NCBI RefSeq assembly: GCF_003477605.1
Contig: NZ_QUDR01000001.1
Span: 62,001 to 126,000, forward strand
Origin: Clostridium sp. AF37-5
Lineage (GTDB): Bacteria > Bacillota > Clostridia > Lachnospirales > Lachnospiraceae
Reading direction: 5' to 3'
DNA: 64,000 nt
Shown here: positions 43,008 through 52,978 of the stretch, in pieces
Layout: each line of letters opens with the position of its first letter
Position numbering within the stretch: position 1 is the first letter of the stretch
Notes under the pieces: model-generated
Told to the model about the DNA's origin: nothing
Seen by the model: the letters and a program-made list of their open reading frames with translations, nothing else
Databases searched by the model: none
Position numbers and translations under genes: made by a program

Positions 43008-43094
43008 AAGAGAAGGATTAATAAATCAGTGAGAAACTTTATTCGCAAAGCGAATCCTTTGTTTCGAGTTGATTTACTAATCCTTCTTTTTTTA
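43008..43094. terminator. Bidirectional terminator between convergent genes
   Basis: GAAGGATTAATAAATCA and TGATTTACTAATCCTTC form a long outer stem, with an inner TTCGCAAAGCGAA hairpin; A-runs and T-runs flank it. The stop of the GT2-GtrA gene lies inside its right end. Confidence 0.65.
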
Positions 43095-44180
43095 TTTCTT
43101 GAACACCCATTCTCTTTGAATCTGGAAACTGATTGCAAAAAGCAGGGTATCGATAATGCATTTGCGAAGTGTCGAATAAGTAATAAATGTCAGCAGATGA
43201 TTGACTAAAACAGCAGACAACAAAAGCTGAACAATTGCCAATGTGTAATATCTTACGAAAAGAAATGGCGAGCTTGAGTCATTTTTAAACACCTGATTTT
43301 TGTTCACAAAAAAGTTAAATAGCGAACTGGCAAAACGTGAAATCACAGTCCGCATTAATATAAGCACGGACAAATCGAAAAACGGAAGCATCCACTTGTC
43401 GGAGATGATCGGACGAAGCAGATAGCCAAGCAGCCAGTACAAAGCAATGTCGATAATAAAACTGGATAAAGAGCTTAGCATAAACTTCAAAAACACTTTG
43501 TAAATCCGAATCGAATCAATGAACGGATTAAAATGCGAGCTTTCATTATTTGCCAGATAAATTGTCTGAATCGGAAATTCTTCAATTGGAATCTGGTATT
43601 CCTTCGCAGCAATCAGCATATTCATTTCATATTCGAACCGTTCTCCTTTTACATTTGCAAAATGCTCTCTTATGAGAGGGGTTGGAAGTCCTCTGAGTCC
43701 GGTCTGCGTGTCAGAAACATGTATGCCGCATAAAAGCCGGATCATCTGCCGAGTCAACTTGTTTCCAAAACGGCTTCTCAGAGGAATTTCTTTGTCGTCA
43801 AACTGACGGCAGCCAAGAATCAAAGAATCCGGATGCTCATAGGTTAGTTTTGCACAAGTGTTAATGTCCGGAAGTACATGCTGACCGTCACAGTCCACGG
43901 TTACAGCACCTTTGATATCCGGGCGCTGCTCTAAAATATAGTTAAACGCAGACTTTAGTGCAATTCCTTTTCCGAAATTTACGACGTGGCGGATTATTTT
44001 GCAGTGGCAAGTCTCTTTGCATGTTTTAAAATACTTTCGATTGGCAATAAGACTTCCATCATCGACCAAAATGATATTGGAAAAGCCATCGTCGTGCAAT
44101 TGTCCAACGAGTGATACCATGCGCTCATCCGGGTCCAGTGCCGGAATGATGATGGCAATACTTTCTTTATAATTACCCAA
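43092..44180 (-). CDS. Fusion of GT2 glycosyltransferase and GtrA-like flippase domain
   Basis: 362 residues with TTG start after GGGGGAAATG. Residues 1 to about 225 are a GT2 domain (IIIPALDPDERM, LVDDGS, NFGKGIALKSAFNY, DCDGQH, RGLPTPLIREHF). Residues about 230-362 contain four membrane helices ending FQIQREWVFKK, with NFFVNKNQVFK in the middle, the signature of GtrA/DPMS_TM proteins that flip polyprenyl-phosphate sugars. The protein would both make and translocate a lipid-linked sugar. It stands alone between a terminator and typA. Confidence 0.88.
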   Translation of the reverse strand: MGNYKESIAIIIPALDPDERMVSLVGQLHDDGFSNIILVDDGSLIANRKYFKTCKETCHCKIIRHVVNFGKGIALKSAFNYILEQRPDIKGAVTVDCDGQHVLPDINTCAKLTYEHPDSLILGCRQFDDKEIPLRSRFGNKLTRQMIRLLCGIHVSDTQTGLRGLPTPLIREHFANVKGERFEYEMNMLIAAKEYQIPIEEFPIQTIYLANNESSHFNPFIDSIRIYKVFLKFMLSSLSSFIIDIALYWLLGYLLRPIISDKWMLPFFDLSVLILMRTVISRFASSLFNFFVNKNQVFKNDSSSPFLFVRYYTLAIVQLLLSAVLVNHLLTFITYSTLRKCIIDTLLFAISFQIQREWVFKK

Positions 44181-44279
44181 AACATTTCCCCCTGTAATTC
44201 TGAAATCGAAATAATACTGTAAGTATAAGCCTATATCGTTTCAGAATCAAGCATTCGTGATTGACATTCTTTTTTTACA

Positions 44280-46127
44280 TTAGCTTTTTGCTGCGTTTGC
44301 CGCATTTCGTTTGGCACGGTAACGCTCCGTTCCATCGAGAATTTTTTTACGGATACGAAGATTTTCCGGTGTAACTTCGAGTAATTCGTCAGTGTCAATG
44401 TAATCCAGTGCCTGCTCTAAACTTAATTCTTTCGGCGGTGTAAGACGCAGTGCTTCATCCGCACCGGAAGAACGGGTATTCGTCAGGTTTTTCTTTTTAC
44501 ATACATTGACCTCAATGTCATCGCTTTTTGCGTGTTCGCCGACAATCATGCCGCCGTAAACCTTTTCACCGGGACCAACAAACAAAGTGCCTCGTTCCTG
44601 TGCATTAAAAAGACCGTAGGTAATTGTTTCGCCGGATTCAAAAGCAATGAGAGAGCCTTGTTTACGATAAGGGATTTCTCCTTTAAATGGACCATAGCCT
44701 TCAAATTCTGTATTAATAACACCGTTTCCTTTGGTGTCTGTCATAAATTCGCCGCGGTATCCAATCAGTCCACGGGCTGGAATGATAAATTCCAGACGTG
44801 TCGTGCCTGCATTTAATGGGGTCATTGCCTGTAATTCCCCTTTACGCTGGCTGAGGCGGTCAATGACATTTCCGGTAAATTCATCCGGCACATCGACATA
44901 AGCACGTTCCATCGGTTCTAATTTTTTGCCATTTTCATCTTCTTTATAAAGAACCTCCGCTTTGCTAACCGCAAATTCATATCCCTCACGGCGCATATTT
45001 TCAATTAAAACGGATAAATGCAGTTCCCCGCGGCCGGACACTTTATAAGCTTCGGTTGTGTCGGTATCTTCCACACGGAGGGATACGTCGGTATTTAACA
45101 TGCGGTATAAACGGTCACGCAAATGGCGGCTTGTCACATATTTTCCTTCCTGACCGGCAAGCGGACTGTCATTTACCATAAAATGCATGGCAATCGTTGG
45201 CTCCGAAATTTTCTGGAACGGAATTGCCTGTGGATTTTCCGGACTACACAGAGTATCTCCAATGTGAATGTCTGCAATACCTGAAATGGCTACAATTGAG
45301 CCAATCGTTGCTTCTTCGACTTCCACACGGTTGAGTCCTTCAAATTCATACAATTTGGAAATTTTAACTTTTTCATTTTTATCCGGGTCATGATGGTTGA
45401 CAATAACGGCATCCTGATTGACGCGGATGGTTCCGTTATCGACTTTTCCGATGCCGATTCGGCCAACGTATTCATTGTAATCAATGGTGCTGATTAAGAC
45501 CTGTGTGTCGGCGTCCGGGTCGCCTTCCGGTGCCGGAATATAATTTAAAATCGCATCAAAGAGCGGCTTCATGTCGGTGCCTTTCTCATTGACATCGCAG
45601 GATGCTACACCTTCTTTTGCCGAGGCAAAGATAAATGGGCAGTCTAACTGGGATTCATCGGCATCCAAATCGATAAACAGCTCTAAAATTTCATCGACAA
45701 CTTCTTCCGGACGAGCTTCCGGACGGTCGATTTTGTTGACACAGACAACAACCGGCAAAGACAGCTCCAGTGCTTTCTTTAACACAAATTTTGTCTGAGG
45801 CATTGCACCCTCAAAAGCGTCAACGACTAAAATGACACCATTTACCATTTTAAGAACGCGTTCTACTTCACCACCGAAATCGGCATGTCCCGGTGTATCG
45901 ATGATATTAATTTTCACACCTTCATAGGTAATGGCTGTATTTTTTGATAAAATAGTAATGCCTCGTTCACGCTCAATATCATTTGAGTCCATGACACGTT
46001 CGGCAACTTCCTGATTGGCGCGGAATACGCCGCTTTGTTTCAATAATTCATCCACTAAGGTTGTCTTGCCATGATCGACGTGTGCGATGATGGCGATGTT
46101 TCTGATATCGTCTCTTGTTGTTTTCAT
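44280..46127 (-). CDS. typA: Ribosome-associated GTPase TypA/BipA
   Basis: 615 residues from ATG 46127 with GGAGG seven bases upstream. G1 is [14 protein letters not shown], switch [14 protein letters not shown], and [13 protein letters not shown] gives G4; the typical TypA C-terminal domains follow ([50 protein letters not shown]). It is an EF-G-like GTPase that assists 50S assembly and stress adaptation. It is a single-gene unit with its own promoter at 46167-46195. Confidence 0.97.
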   Translation of the reverse strand: MKTTRDDIRNIAIIAHVDHGKTTLVDELLKQSGVFRANQEVAERVMDSNDIERERGITILSKNTAITYEGVKINIIDTPGHADFGGEVERVLKMVNGVILVVDAFEGAMPQTKFVLKKALELSLPVVVCVNKIDRPEARPEEVVDEILELFIDLDADESQLDCPFIFASAKEGVASCDVNEKGTDMKPLFDAILNYIPAPEGDPDADTQVLISTIDYNEYVGRIGIGKVDNGTIRVNQDAVIVNHHDPDKNEKVKISKLYEFEGLNRVEVEEATIGSIVAISGIADIHIGDTLCSPENPQAIPFQKISEPTIAMHFMVNDSPLAGQEGKYVTSRHLRDRLYRMLNTDVSLRVEDTDTTEAYKVSGRGELHLSVLIENMRREGYEFAVSKAEVLYKEDENGKKLEPMERAYVDVPDEFTGNVIDRLSQRKGELQAMTPLNAGTTRLEFIIPARGLIGYRGEFMTDTKGNGVINTEFEGYGPFKGEIPYRKQGSLIAFESGETITYGLFNAQERGTLFVGPGEKVYGGMIVGEHAKSDDIEVNVCKKKNLTNTRSSGADEALRLTPPKELSLEQALDYIDTDELLEVTPENLRIRKKILDGTERYRAKRNAANAAKS

Positions 46128-46166
46128 AGAAACCTCCATTCATTCATGCAAAAACCACAAAATCGT

Positions 46167-46195
46167 ATTATAGCACGATTTTTTTTGCGTGGCAA
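46167..46195 (-). promoter_or_regulatory. typA promoter
   Basis: On the minus strand: TTGCCA (46195-46190), 17-base spacer, TATAAT (46172-46167), 40 bases before the start codon. Confidence 0.65.
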
Positions 46196-46282
46196 GTTCG
46201 GGCGTAAAACGCTTAACAAAATGCTAGGTTTTTTTGTTTTTTTATGGTAAAATAGAATTCATATAAAAAAGGAGGTGCTCTT

Positions 46283-48355
46283 GTGGGGCTGAAAAGGAAG
46301 AAGCGGTTACTGGGAATTTTGATTTTTTCTCTTGTTATTGGCATGATGGGAAGTGCCGGTGGAGAAGCTGAGGCTAAGAAAAAGATTATTCTAAATAAGA
46401 AAAAAGCCGTGATTTATGTTGGCGGTCAACTTCGCCTAAAAGTAAAGGGAACAAAGAAAAAGGTGAAGTGGTCTTCAAAGGAGAAAAAGATTGCGACAGT
46501 TTCAAAAAAAGGAGTTGTTAAGGGAAAACGTGCTGGTAAGACAAAGATTACGGCAAAAGTAAAAGGAAAGAAACTTGTCTGCAGACTGACTGTGAAGGCG
46601 AAGAAAAAAAGAGTTATTACTACGGCAGAGGCAACACCACAGGGAGAAAAGAAACCTGCACCACAGGTGACGCAGACGCCGGGAGGAACCGATAAGCCTT
46701 CTGCTTCCCCTGCGATAGAACCGGTAGTGACGCCAACCGCTGTGCCAACGCCAACACCGGTTGATACTTCAAAACCGGAACCGGTATTTTCAAAAGAAAG
46801 CGGAAGTTATGATAAATCATTTGAACTATCTTTGTATGCGCCAAAGGGAAGCAAAATTTATTATACGACAGATGGCAGTGAGCCGGATGTCAGTAGTGTG
46901 GGCGGCAGTGTAAAAGATACCGTACCGGCAAAACTTCCGACCAATGAGTATAAGCAGGCAATTACAGTGAAAAATCGGGATAATGATGAAAACAGGCTTT
47001 GCTCGAAAGTCAATATTCCATATATGTATGACCCAACAGATTATTATAATAATGGGCCATTTTATCCGGAAGTCAGTGCAGTTCCGAAAGCAACCATCAT
47101 TCGCGCAATGGCAGTGGATGAAAAGGGTAATACGAGTAAGACGGTGACAAAAACTTATTTTGTAGATAAGGATTTGGCAGAGGTTTATAAGAATGCTTCT
47201 GTGATTTCCGTTGTCACGGATCCGGATAATCTTCTTAGTAAAGAAAGAGGAATCTACCGTTATGGCAACTGGGAAAACAGTGGTGCTGAATGGGAGAGAC
47301 CGGCGGCAGTGACGTATTTTGAGGAAGATGGCACGATACCGTTTGAGACGACGATGGGGATGCGGATTCATGGCAATTATACACGCCGCTGGGGGCAGAA
47401 GAGTCTGCGGTTTTATTTCCGTGAAGAATTAGGACTGAAAAATCTCAAAGGCTATCAGTTGATTCCGGGAGCTGTCAATGCGGACGGAAAGCCGACGAAA
47501 AAGTATAAACGTTTTATCTTGAGAAATGGCGGTAACGAATATGCCTACAGTAAAATGCAGGATGTCTTTATCCAGAGTCTTGTGAGTGACCGTGCATTTA
47601 CGACGCAGAGTTCACGCCCATGCGTTTTATTCTTAAACGGTGAGTACTGGGGACTTTATAATCTGATGGAACGCTATTCCGATAATTATTTGGAGGAAGA
47701 GTTTGGCGTTGATAAAGATAATGTGGTTGTGATAAAAAATGATGAACTTGATGAGGGAAAAGAAGAAGATTTCGCTCTCTATGAACAACTGCAGGCAATG
47801 GCAGACCTTGACATGTCTTTGACCGATAATTATGAGAAATTTAAGAAAATGGTGGATATACAGAGTTATCTTGACTATTATGCGACTGAGATTTATATTG
47901 GTAACAAGGACTGGCCGGATAATAATGTGCAGTTATGGCGGACCAGAGAGGATGACGGCAGTGATTATGGCGATACGAAGTGGCGTTATATGCTCTACGA
48001 CACCGAATACTCGATGAATTTGTGGGGACAGGATAATAACGGAAATACGAATCGTCTGCAGGAAGCAAGAAATAAGGATGCATTATTTGATGCACTCTGT
48101 AAAAATGACTCCTTTAAACAGTCACTTGCCGATACGCTGATGGATTTGGCAGATAAAAACTTTAAGTCAGCCGATGCTGCAAAGAAATTAGATGCCATGG
48201 CAGCCGTCTACCGCCCGTTGATGGAGCAGTATAAAAAGCGTTTTGGCAACGGTGATGTGGACAGCCGGGTAAGGGATATGAAGAGTTTTATGGCAAATCG
48301 AAAAAGCCAGATAAAAAAGCATATTCAGGAATCCCTTTCAATTACAGTAAAATAA
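46283..48355 (+). CDS. Secreted CotH-kinase protein with Big_2 and chitobiase C-terminal-like domains
   Basis: 690 residues, GTG start after GGAGGTGCTCT. A signal peptide (about 1-31, AEA end) is followed by one Lys-rich Big_2 domain (35-112), a Pro/Thr-rich linker (115-168), a chitobiase-type domain (about 170-300, IYYTTDGSEPD) and a CotH kinase domain (about 330-680: GMRIHGNYTRRWGQKS, FILRNGGNE, LFLNGEYWGLYNLMERYS, IYIGNKDWPDNNVQLWR, YMLYDTEYSMN with the DTE metal site). CotH proteins are atypical kinases known from spore coats and cellulosomal bacteria. This one is exported and probably wall-bound. The protein substrate is unknown. Confidence 0.88.
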   Translation: MGLKRKKRLLGILIFSLVIGMMGSAGGEAEAKKKIILNKKKAVIYVGGQLRLKVKGTKKKVKWSSKEKKIATVSKKGVVKGKRAGKTKITAKVKGKKLVCRLTVKAKKKRVITTAEATPQGEKKPAPQVTQTPGGTDKPSASPAIEPVVTPTAVPTPTPVDTSKPEPVFSKESGSYDKSFELSLYAPKGSKIYYTTDGSEPDVSSVGGSVKDTVPAKLPTNEYKQAITVKNRDNDENRLCSKVNIPYMYDPTDYYNNGPFYPEVSAVPKATIIRAMAVDEKGNTSKTVTKTYFVDKDLAEVYKNASVISVVTDPDNLLSKERGIYRYGNWENSGAEWERPAAVTYFEEDGTIPFETTMGMRIHGNYTRRWGQKSLRFYFREELGLKNLKGYQLIPGAVNADGKPTKKYKRFILRNGGNEYAYSKMQDVFIQSLVSDRAFTTQSSRPCVLFLNGEYWGLYNLMERYSDNYLEEEFGVDKDNVVVIKNDELDEGKEEDFALYEQLQAMADLDMSLTDNYEKFKKMVDIQSYLDYYATEIYIGNKDWPDNNVQLWRTREDDGSDYGDTKWRYMLYDTEYSMNLWGQDNNGNTNRLQEARNKDALFDALCKNDSFKQSLADTLMDLADKNFKSADAAKKLDAMAAVYRPLMEQYKKRFGNGDVDSRVRDMKSFMANRKSQIKKHIQESLSITVK

Positions 48356-48376
48356 TAAAAAGAATGGAGAACAAGG

Positions 48377-48907
48377 ATGGAACCGGAAATTACAGATATT
48401 TTTGACCGTATTATGAATTGGAAGTTGCTTCGATTTATGTGGCCTTTTTATAAAAAAAATAAGGACAAGCTTTTATATTTGTTTTTTGGAGGATGTACAA
48501 CACTTGTTAATCTTGTGATTACATATGGATTGTGGTATGGCCTGAAGTGGGAACAGTGGTATGCCGGGAAATTTGCACTGGGCACGTTCCTTGGAAATTT
48601 AATTGGAATTGTGTCTGCTATTTTGTTTGCCTACGTGACAAATAAAAAGTTTGTATTTGCGTCGAAAACAACAGGAATGAAAGAACTTTTGGTTGAATTT
48701 ATTAAGTTTGTTGGTGGCCGTGTATCCACTTTAATTATCGAACTTGGCGGTGTTCAGCTTGCTGTAATATTGTTCCCTGATTCTAATACACTTTTGTTTG
48801 TGGCGAAACTTTTGACTCAGGTTTTGGTTATTATAATTAATTATTTTATCAGCAAATTATTTGTGTTTAAGGGAACAAAAGAGGCATCTTTTGACAATCA
48901 AGACTAA
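48377..48907 (+). CDS. GtrA-like membrane protein
   Basis: 176 residues with four membrane helices. The family pattern is clear: LLYLFFGGCTTLVNLVITYGLW, then VSAILFAYVTNKKFVFAS, and a final IINYFISKLFVFKG. GtrA proteins help flip polyprenyl-phosphate sugars or related lipid carriers. It lies 21 bases after the CotH gene and shares its direction, but no glycosyltransferase partner is adjacent on this strand. Confidence 0.9.
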   Translation: MEPEITDIFDRIMNWKLLRFMWPFYKKNKDKLLYLFFGGCTTLVNLVITYGLWYGLKWEQWYAGKFALGTFLGNLIGIVSAILFAYVTNKKFVFASKTTGMKELLVEFIKFVGGRVSTLIIELGGVQLAVILFPDSNTLLFVAKLLTQVLVIIINYFISKLFVFKGTKEASFDNQD

Positions 48908-49000
48908 ATTTTGATTTGAATTTGTCCGATATACAGATTACGGATGCGAATGTTTATTTTAGAATCAGATTTTAGATAGATGATATAGAAAGGTATGGTT

Positions 49001-52000
49001 ATGGATATGAGACGAGTAAAAAAAAGAATTGGTATATCAGCAGCGGCTGTTTTTGTGACGGTGGTTATTTTTGCCGTCTTTTTATACAGCAAGCAGTATA
49101 GCCATGCAGCAGATGAAATATTTATTACCTATAATGACCAGCAGTTAAACCCTGAGGAAACACTGCAGATGACTTCAGGAAGTATTCCGCTTGTATTAAA
49201 AACAACAGGAACCGCCTATGATGAGGATAAGTATATTGTTGAGTGGTCTTTTTCAGATAGTGCGGCAACTAGATTTGCAACACTTGAACAAAGTTCTACT
49301 AATAAGATGGTAGCGACAGTACGAGCAGTTTCACCCGGACTTGTAACGGTTATCGCAACGGTGAAAGACAGCATGAATGGTAATGCAGTTCTTGGAAGTG
49401 CTACGTGTAACATTAATGTTATGTTTGCTATTGATACATCGAAAGATGCAAATTTATACCGTTTTGTGAATGAATCAGATACAGAGCGTTCTCTTGTTAT
49501 GTATGCGGATGACAGCCCGGTTCAGTTAGGCTTAAGTTTTGGCGATGCGAAGGATGCTCAGTGGATTAGTTCGAATGATGAAGTGGTTAAGGTAGAAAAG
49601 AACACCGGTATTGTGACTCCGGTTGGTGCCGGACGAACACAGATTACAGCCAGCTATACGCCGAAAGGTGAAAGTGATACCTATACGGCACTATTGAATG
49701 TGTATGTAAAACCTAAAATTTCGCTTACTAAAGGCAGTGGGTATACAAATTCATTGGTTAATCAGAAGATTTCTTCCGGAACGAATATTTACACGGATAC
49801 AGTATTTACCAGTAACACACAGGCAATACGAAACAAGATTATCTGGGTGGTGAAGAAAGATGATGGTAAAGGTAATCCTCAGGTATTGGCAGACTCACTT
49901 GGACGAGAATCGGATGTTATTCAGGTTACTCCTTCCGGTATGTATGAAAACGAGTTGAAGATTCAAGGAACGGCAGGGAAGTATGTAATTGAATTTTATA
50001 CAAATGGAACCTACTTGAGTGAGAGCAATCATACGGATGCATATGATCCAACGGTTATTACGTTTACACTTACCGCCGGAATTGGTGACAAAGAAGAAAC
50101 ATTAGGACCGGGAGATTCCATAAACCTGGCAGATGCTTTTGGCATGACGCGAGAGGATTTTGTTAAGTATTTTGTATCCAATAACTGGACGAAAGATGGT
50201 GGCTCAATTTATAATTATGCAACTTATGATAGTGCAACAAGCGAGCTTCAGGTAAAAACTACAGTTTCCGAAGGTGTATTAATTGATTCTGTAAATGTGA
50301 AACCGGCGTATAAAAAGCAAGTGGCAGAGCTGCTTGGGCTGGACGGCGAGGATAAAGATGTTCTTGCCAATATGCCAATGACATTTAAGGTAACAATCAC
50401 ATTACAGGATCGCATGCATTTAAATCGTACGGAACTTACACTTTCCGAAAAAGAAGAATTTTTGCTGGTTGCTACATATAATGGTGCTTATGATGGAACT
50501 GTAAAATTTGAAAGTACGGATCCGTCTTGTGTTAAAGTTGATGATAATGGTTTAGTGACGGCAGTAAAGAATACAAAAGGCGATGTTAAGATAATAGCAT
50601 CTTTGACAAACTCAGTTGGTAAGACTATTCGCGCAGAGTGTCTTGTTGTGGTACAGGCTGCATTGAAATCATTTACACTTGAACCGAATGTGACGGAAAT
50701 GACAATGAATGTAGGAGATGTACAGACAATTAAGGCGATTATCAACCAGTCAATTAAGAATCCGCCGTTGTCATGGACCTGTTCTACTGTAAATTCGAAG
50801 ATTTTTACGGTGATGCCGTCAGATGATAGAAAGAGTGCGGTTATTACAGCAGTGGGAACGGGTGTGGCAGATTTAGAAGTCACAAACACTGTGAATCCAA
50901 GTGATAAGAAGACGATCCGTATTACAGTCCGATCAGCAATACAGGCAATTTCTCTGAAACAGACAGAATTGACTGTGCCACGTTATAAAGATGGCTATAA
51001 TATGGGGAAAAACGATGTGTCATACACGCCGGCAAATGCAACGGATACAGAACTTGTATGGACTAGTTCGGACCCGGGAATTGCTACCGTGGATGATGAT
51101 GGATATATTACTTTTGTAAATGCCGGGGTGACGTTGATTACCGTCAGACCGGTAAATAATCCAAATGGTGTTATGGCTTCCTGCTTGTTAACGATATTAG
51201 GTTCAGCAGATAAGGTTATTTTAAGCGAGAATGAACTTACAATGAATGTAGGGGATACAAAAGATGTGAAACTTGATTTTGAGCCTATTAATACGACAGC
51301 AGAGTTAACATGGACGCCAACGGGTGAGTATAAAGATTGTGTTACGATGCTTCCCTATGATGAAGAACGAAGAATTGCTTCGTTCCAAGCAAAATCACCG
51401 GGAGTAGTCTATTTTAACATTACATCTCCGCAGACCGGAACGGAAGTGTTAAAGATTACAGTGAAACAGCCTTCGACAGCATTGAGTGTGACACCAAAGG
51501 AGTTAACGGTAAGAACGGGTGACAGTGCTGATTTAAAGGCAGTATTTACACCGGCAAATTCGACAGACACTATTATATGGAAAAGTTACAATAATAGTGT
51601 GGCAACGGTAGATGTGAATGGACGTGTTACAGGAGCAAAGGCAGGAACAACATTTATTGAGGCCAGAGCCTACAATGGAAAAACAGCAGGACCAATGACT
51701 GTTATTATGGTTACTGTGCAGGATGGTGTGAAAGGAGTTTCCTTAGACTCATCAGAAAAGACGGTTCGTGTGGACAGTTCCGTTACACTGATACCTATTT
51801 TTAATCCGGCAACTGCTTTTAATAAGGCGATGACGTGGAAGGCTTCAAATAGTAATGTTAAAATTGAGGCGGTTGGTATTTCCAATCTGAAAGTAACCGG
51901 TGTAAAAGCCGGTACGGCGATGGTAACCGGTACGACGACAGATGGTGGATTTTCTGTATCCTGTTTGATTACGATTCTGCCAAAACAGAAAGAAAATGAT

Positions 52001-52960
52001 ACGAAGGTGACGGTATCGCCGAAAACCAAATATTTGGCTAAAGGCAAGTCATTCTATGTGACAGCCACAGTTACCGGCTCAAGTAATAAAAAGGTAAAAT
52101 GGACGAGCAGCAAAAAATCAGTTGCAACCGTGACTTCCGGCGGTAAGGTAAAGGCAAAGAAATTAGGAACGACTTATATCAAAGCGACAGCGAAGGATGG
52201 TTCCGGTGCGTACGCCAGATGTAAAGTGCGTGTTGTTCGTAAAGTGAAAAAAATTAAACTGAACCGTTATTCGGGCAGACTGCTTGTTGGAAGTACGTTG
52301 AAACTGAAAGCAACTGTTCTCCCGAAAAATGCGACGATTAAGTCCGTGAAGTGGACGACGAATAAAAAATCGATTGCAACAGTCAGCAGTACCGGACGAG
52401 TATTGGGAACCGGCGAGGGTATTGTAAAGATTAAAGCTTCGGCAAAAGATGGTTCCGGTAAGTCAGCAACTTGCATACTTCATGTTGTTGAGCCGATTGA
52501 GGCAACGGGAATTACTGTGGCAAACAGCCAGATTACCGTGGCGAAAGGAAAGATTGCCCAGTCCGGCATTACCTTAAATCCGGTCAATTCGACGACGAAG
52601 ATTAAATATCACTCCGATAATCCGAGAGTGGCAACCGTAAATAAATATGGTAAGATTAAGACCAAACGTGCCGGAGAGGCTACGATTTACGGAACGACTT
52701 CGACCGGACTGTATGGTTATTGTGATGTATTGGTTGTAGATTTAAACCGCAAGGCAGTAACTCTTCGTCCATACGATACCGAACAGCTTCATGTAAATGA
52801 GATTAGTACCGGTGTAACATGGTATTCAAGAGATATTAACATTGCAACCGTATCATCGACCGGACTTGTTACCGGACGTAAGAGAGGTATAACAACGATT
52901 TATGCGGTTGTCAACGGTGTAAAACTCGGATGCCGCGTGAACGTTACAAAATTAAAGTAG
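49001..52960 (+). CDS. Large secreted protein built of Big_2 Ig-like repeats
   Basis: 1319 residues from ATG 49001 (AGG seven bases upstream; ATG 48995 is too close to it). A signal/anchor helix (about 10-30, ending YSHAADEIF) is followed by at least ten Ig-like domains of about 80 residues with the pattern WxSSNxxVATVxxxGxVTAxxxGxxxI. The C-terminal domains (from about residue 1000) are more Lys/Arg-rich (KVKWTSSKKSVATV, KSVKWTTNKKSIATV). No LPxTG, SLH or cell-wall-binding motif is seen at the end. It is probably an adhesin or wall-matrix protein; binding partner unknown. Confidence 0.88.
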   Translation: MDMRRVKKRIGISAAAVFVTVVIFAVFLYSKQYSHAADEIFITYNDQQLNPEETLQMTSGSIPLVLKTTGTAYDEDKYIVEWSFSDSAATRFATLEQSSTNKMVATVRAVSPGLVTVIATVKDSMNGNAVLGSATCNINVMFAIDTSKDANLYRFVNESDTERSLVMYADDSPVQLGLSFGDAKDAQWISSNDEVVKVEKNTGIVTPVGAGRTQITASYTPKGESDTYTALLNVYVKPKISLTKGSGYTNSLVNQKISSGTNIYTDTVFTSNTQAIRNKIIWVVKKDDGKGNPQVLADSLGRESDVIQVTPSGMYENELKIQGTAGKYVIEFYTNGTYLSESNHTDAYDPTVITFTLTAGIGDKEETLGPGDSINLADAFGMTREDFVKYFVSNNWTKDGGSIYNYATYDSATSELQVKTTVSEGVLIDSVNVKPAYKKQVAELLGLDGEDKDVLANMPMTFKVTITLQDRMHLNRTELTLSEKEEFLLVATYNGAYDGTVKFESTDPSCVKVDDNGLVTAVKNTKGDVKIIASLTNSVGKTIRAECLVVVQAALKSFTLEPNVTEMTMNVGDVQTIKAIINQSIKNPPLSWTCSTVNSKIFTVMPSDDRKSAVITAVGTGVADLEVTNTVNPSDKKTIRITVRSAIQAISLKQTELTVPRYKDGYNMGKNDVSYTPANATDTELVWTSSDPGIATVDDDGYITFVNAGVTLITVRPVNNPNGVMASCLLTILGSADKVILSENELTMNVGDTKDVKLDFEPINTTAELTWTPTGEYKDCVTMLPYDEERRIASFQAKSPGVVYFNITSPQTGTEVLKITVKQPSTALSVTPKELTVRTGDSADLKAVFTPANSTDTIIWKSYNNSVATVDVNGRVTGAKAGTTFIEARAYNGKTAGPMTVIMVTVQDGVKGVSLDSSEKTVRVDSSVTLIPIFNPATAFNKAMTWKASNSNVKIEAVGISNLKVTGVKAGTAMVTGTTTDGGFSVSCLITILPKQKENDTKVTVSPKTKYLAKGKSFYVTATVTGSSNKKVKWTSSKKSVATVTSGGKVKAKKLGTTYIKATAKDGSGAYARCKVRVVRKVKKIKLNRYSGRLLVGSTLKLKATVLPKNATIKSVKWTTNKKSIATVSSTGRVLGTGEGIVKIKASAKDGSGKSATCILHVVEPIEATGITVANSQITVAKGKIAQSGITLNPVNSTTKIKYHSDNPRVATVNKYGKIKTKRAGEATIYGTTSTGLYGYCDVLVVDLNRKAVTLRPYDTEQLHVNEISTGVTWYSRDINIATVSSTGLVTGRKRGITTIYAVVNGVKLGCRVNVTKLK

Positions 52961-52978
52961 TGGAATGGGAGGAGACTA

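Noticed and set aside
14052..44180. Prophage or integrative element carrying the surface-polymer island
   Set aside because: No integrase, transposase, phage structural gene or flanking att-type repeat was seen, so horizontal acquisition cannot be shown from this window.
46826..47371. A 181-residue minus-strand open frame inside the CotH gene
   Set aside because: Composition is Ile/His/Cys-rich as expected for an antisense frame, and the plus strand encodes recognised domains.
49001..52960. Tandem DNA repeats or a CRISPR-like array in the Big_2 gene
   Set aside because: The periodicity is at protein level with diverged codons; there are no near-identical DNA units or regular spacers.
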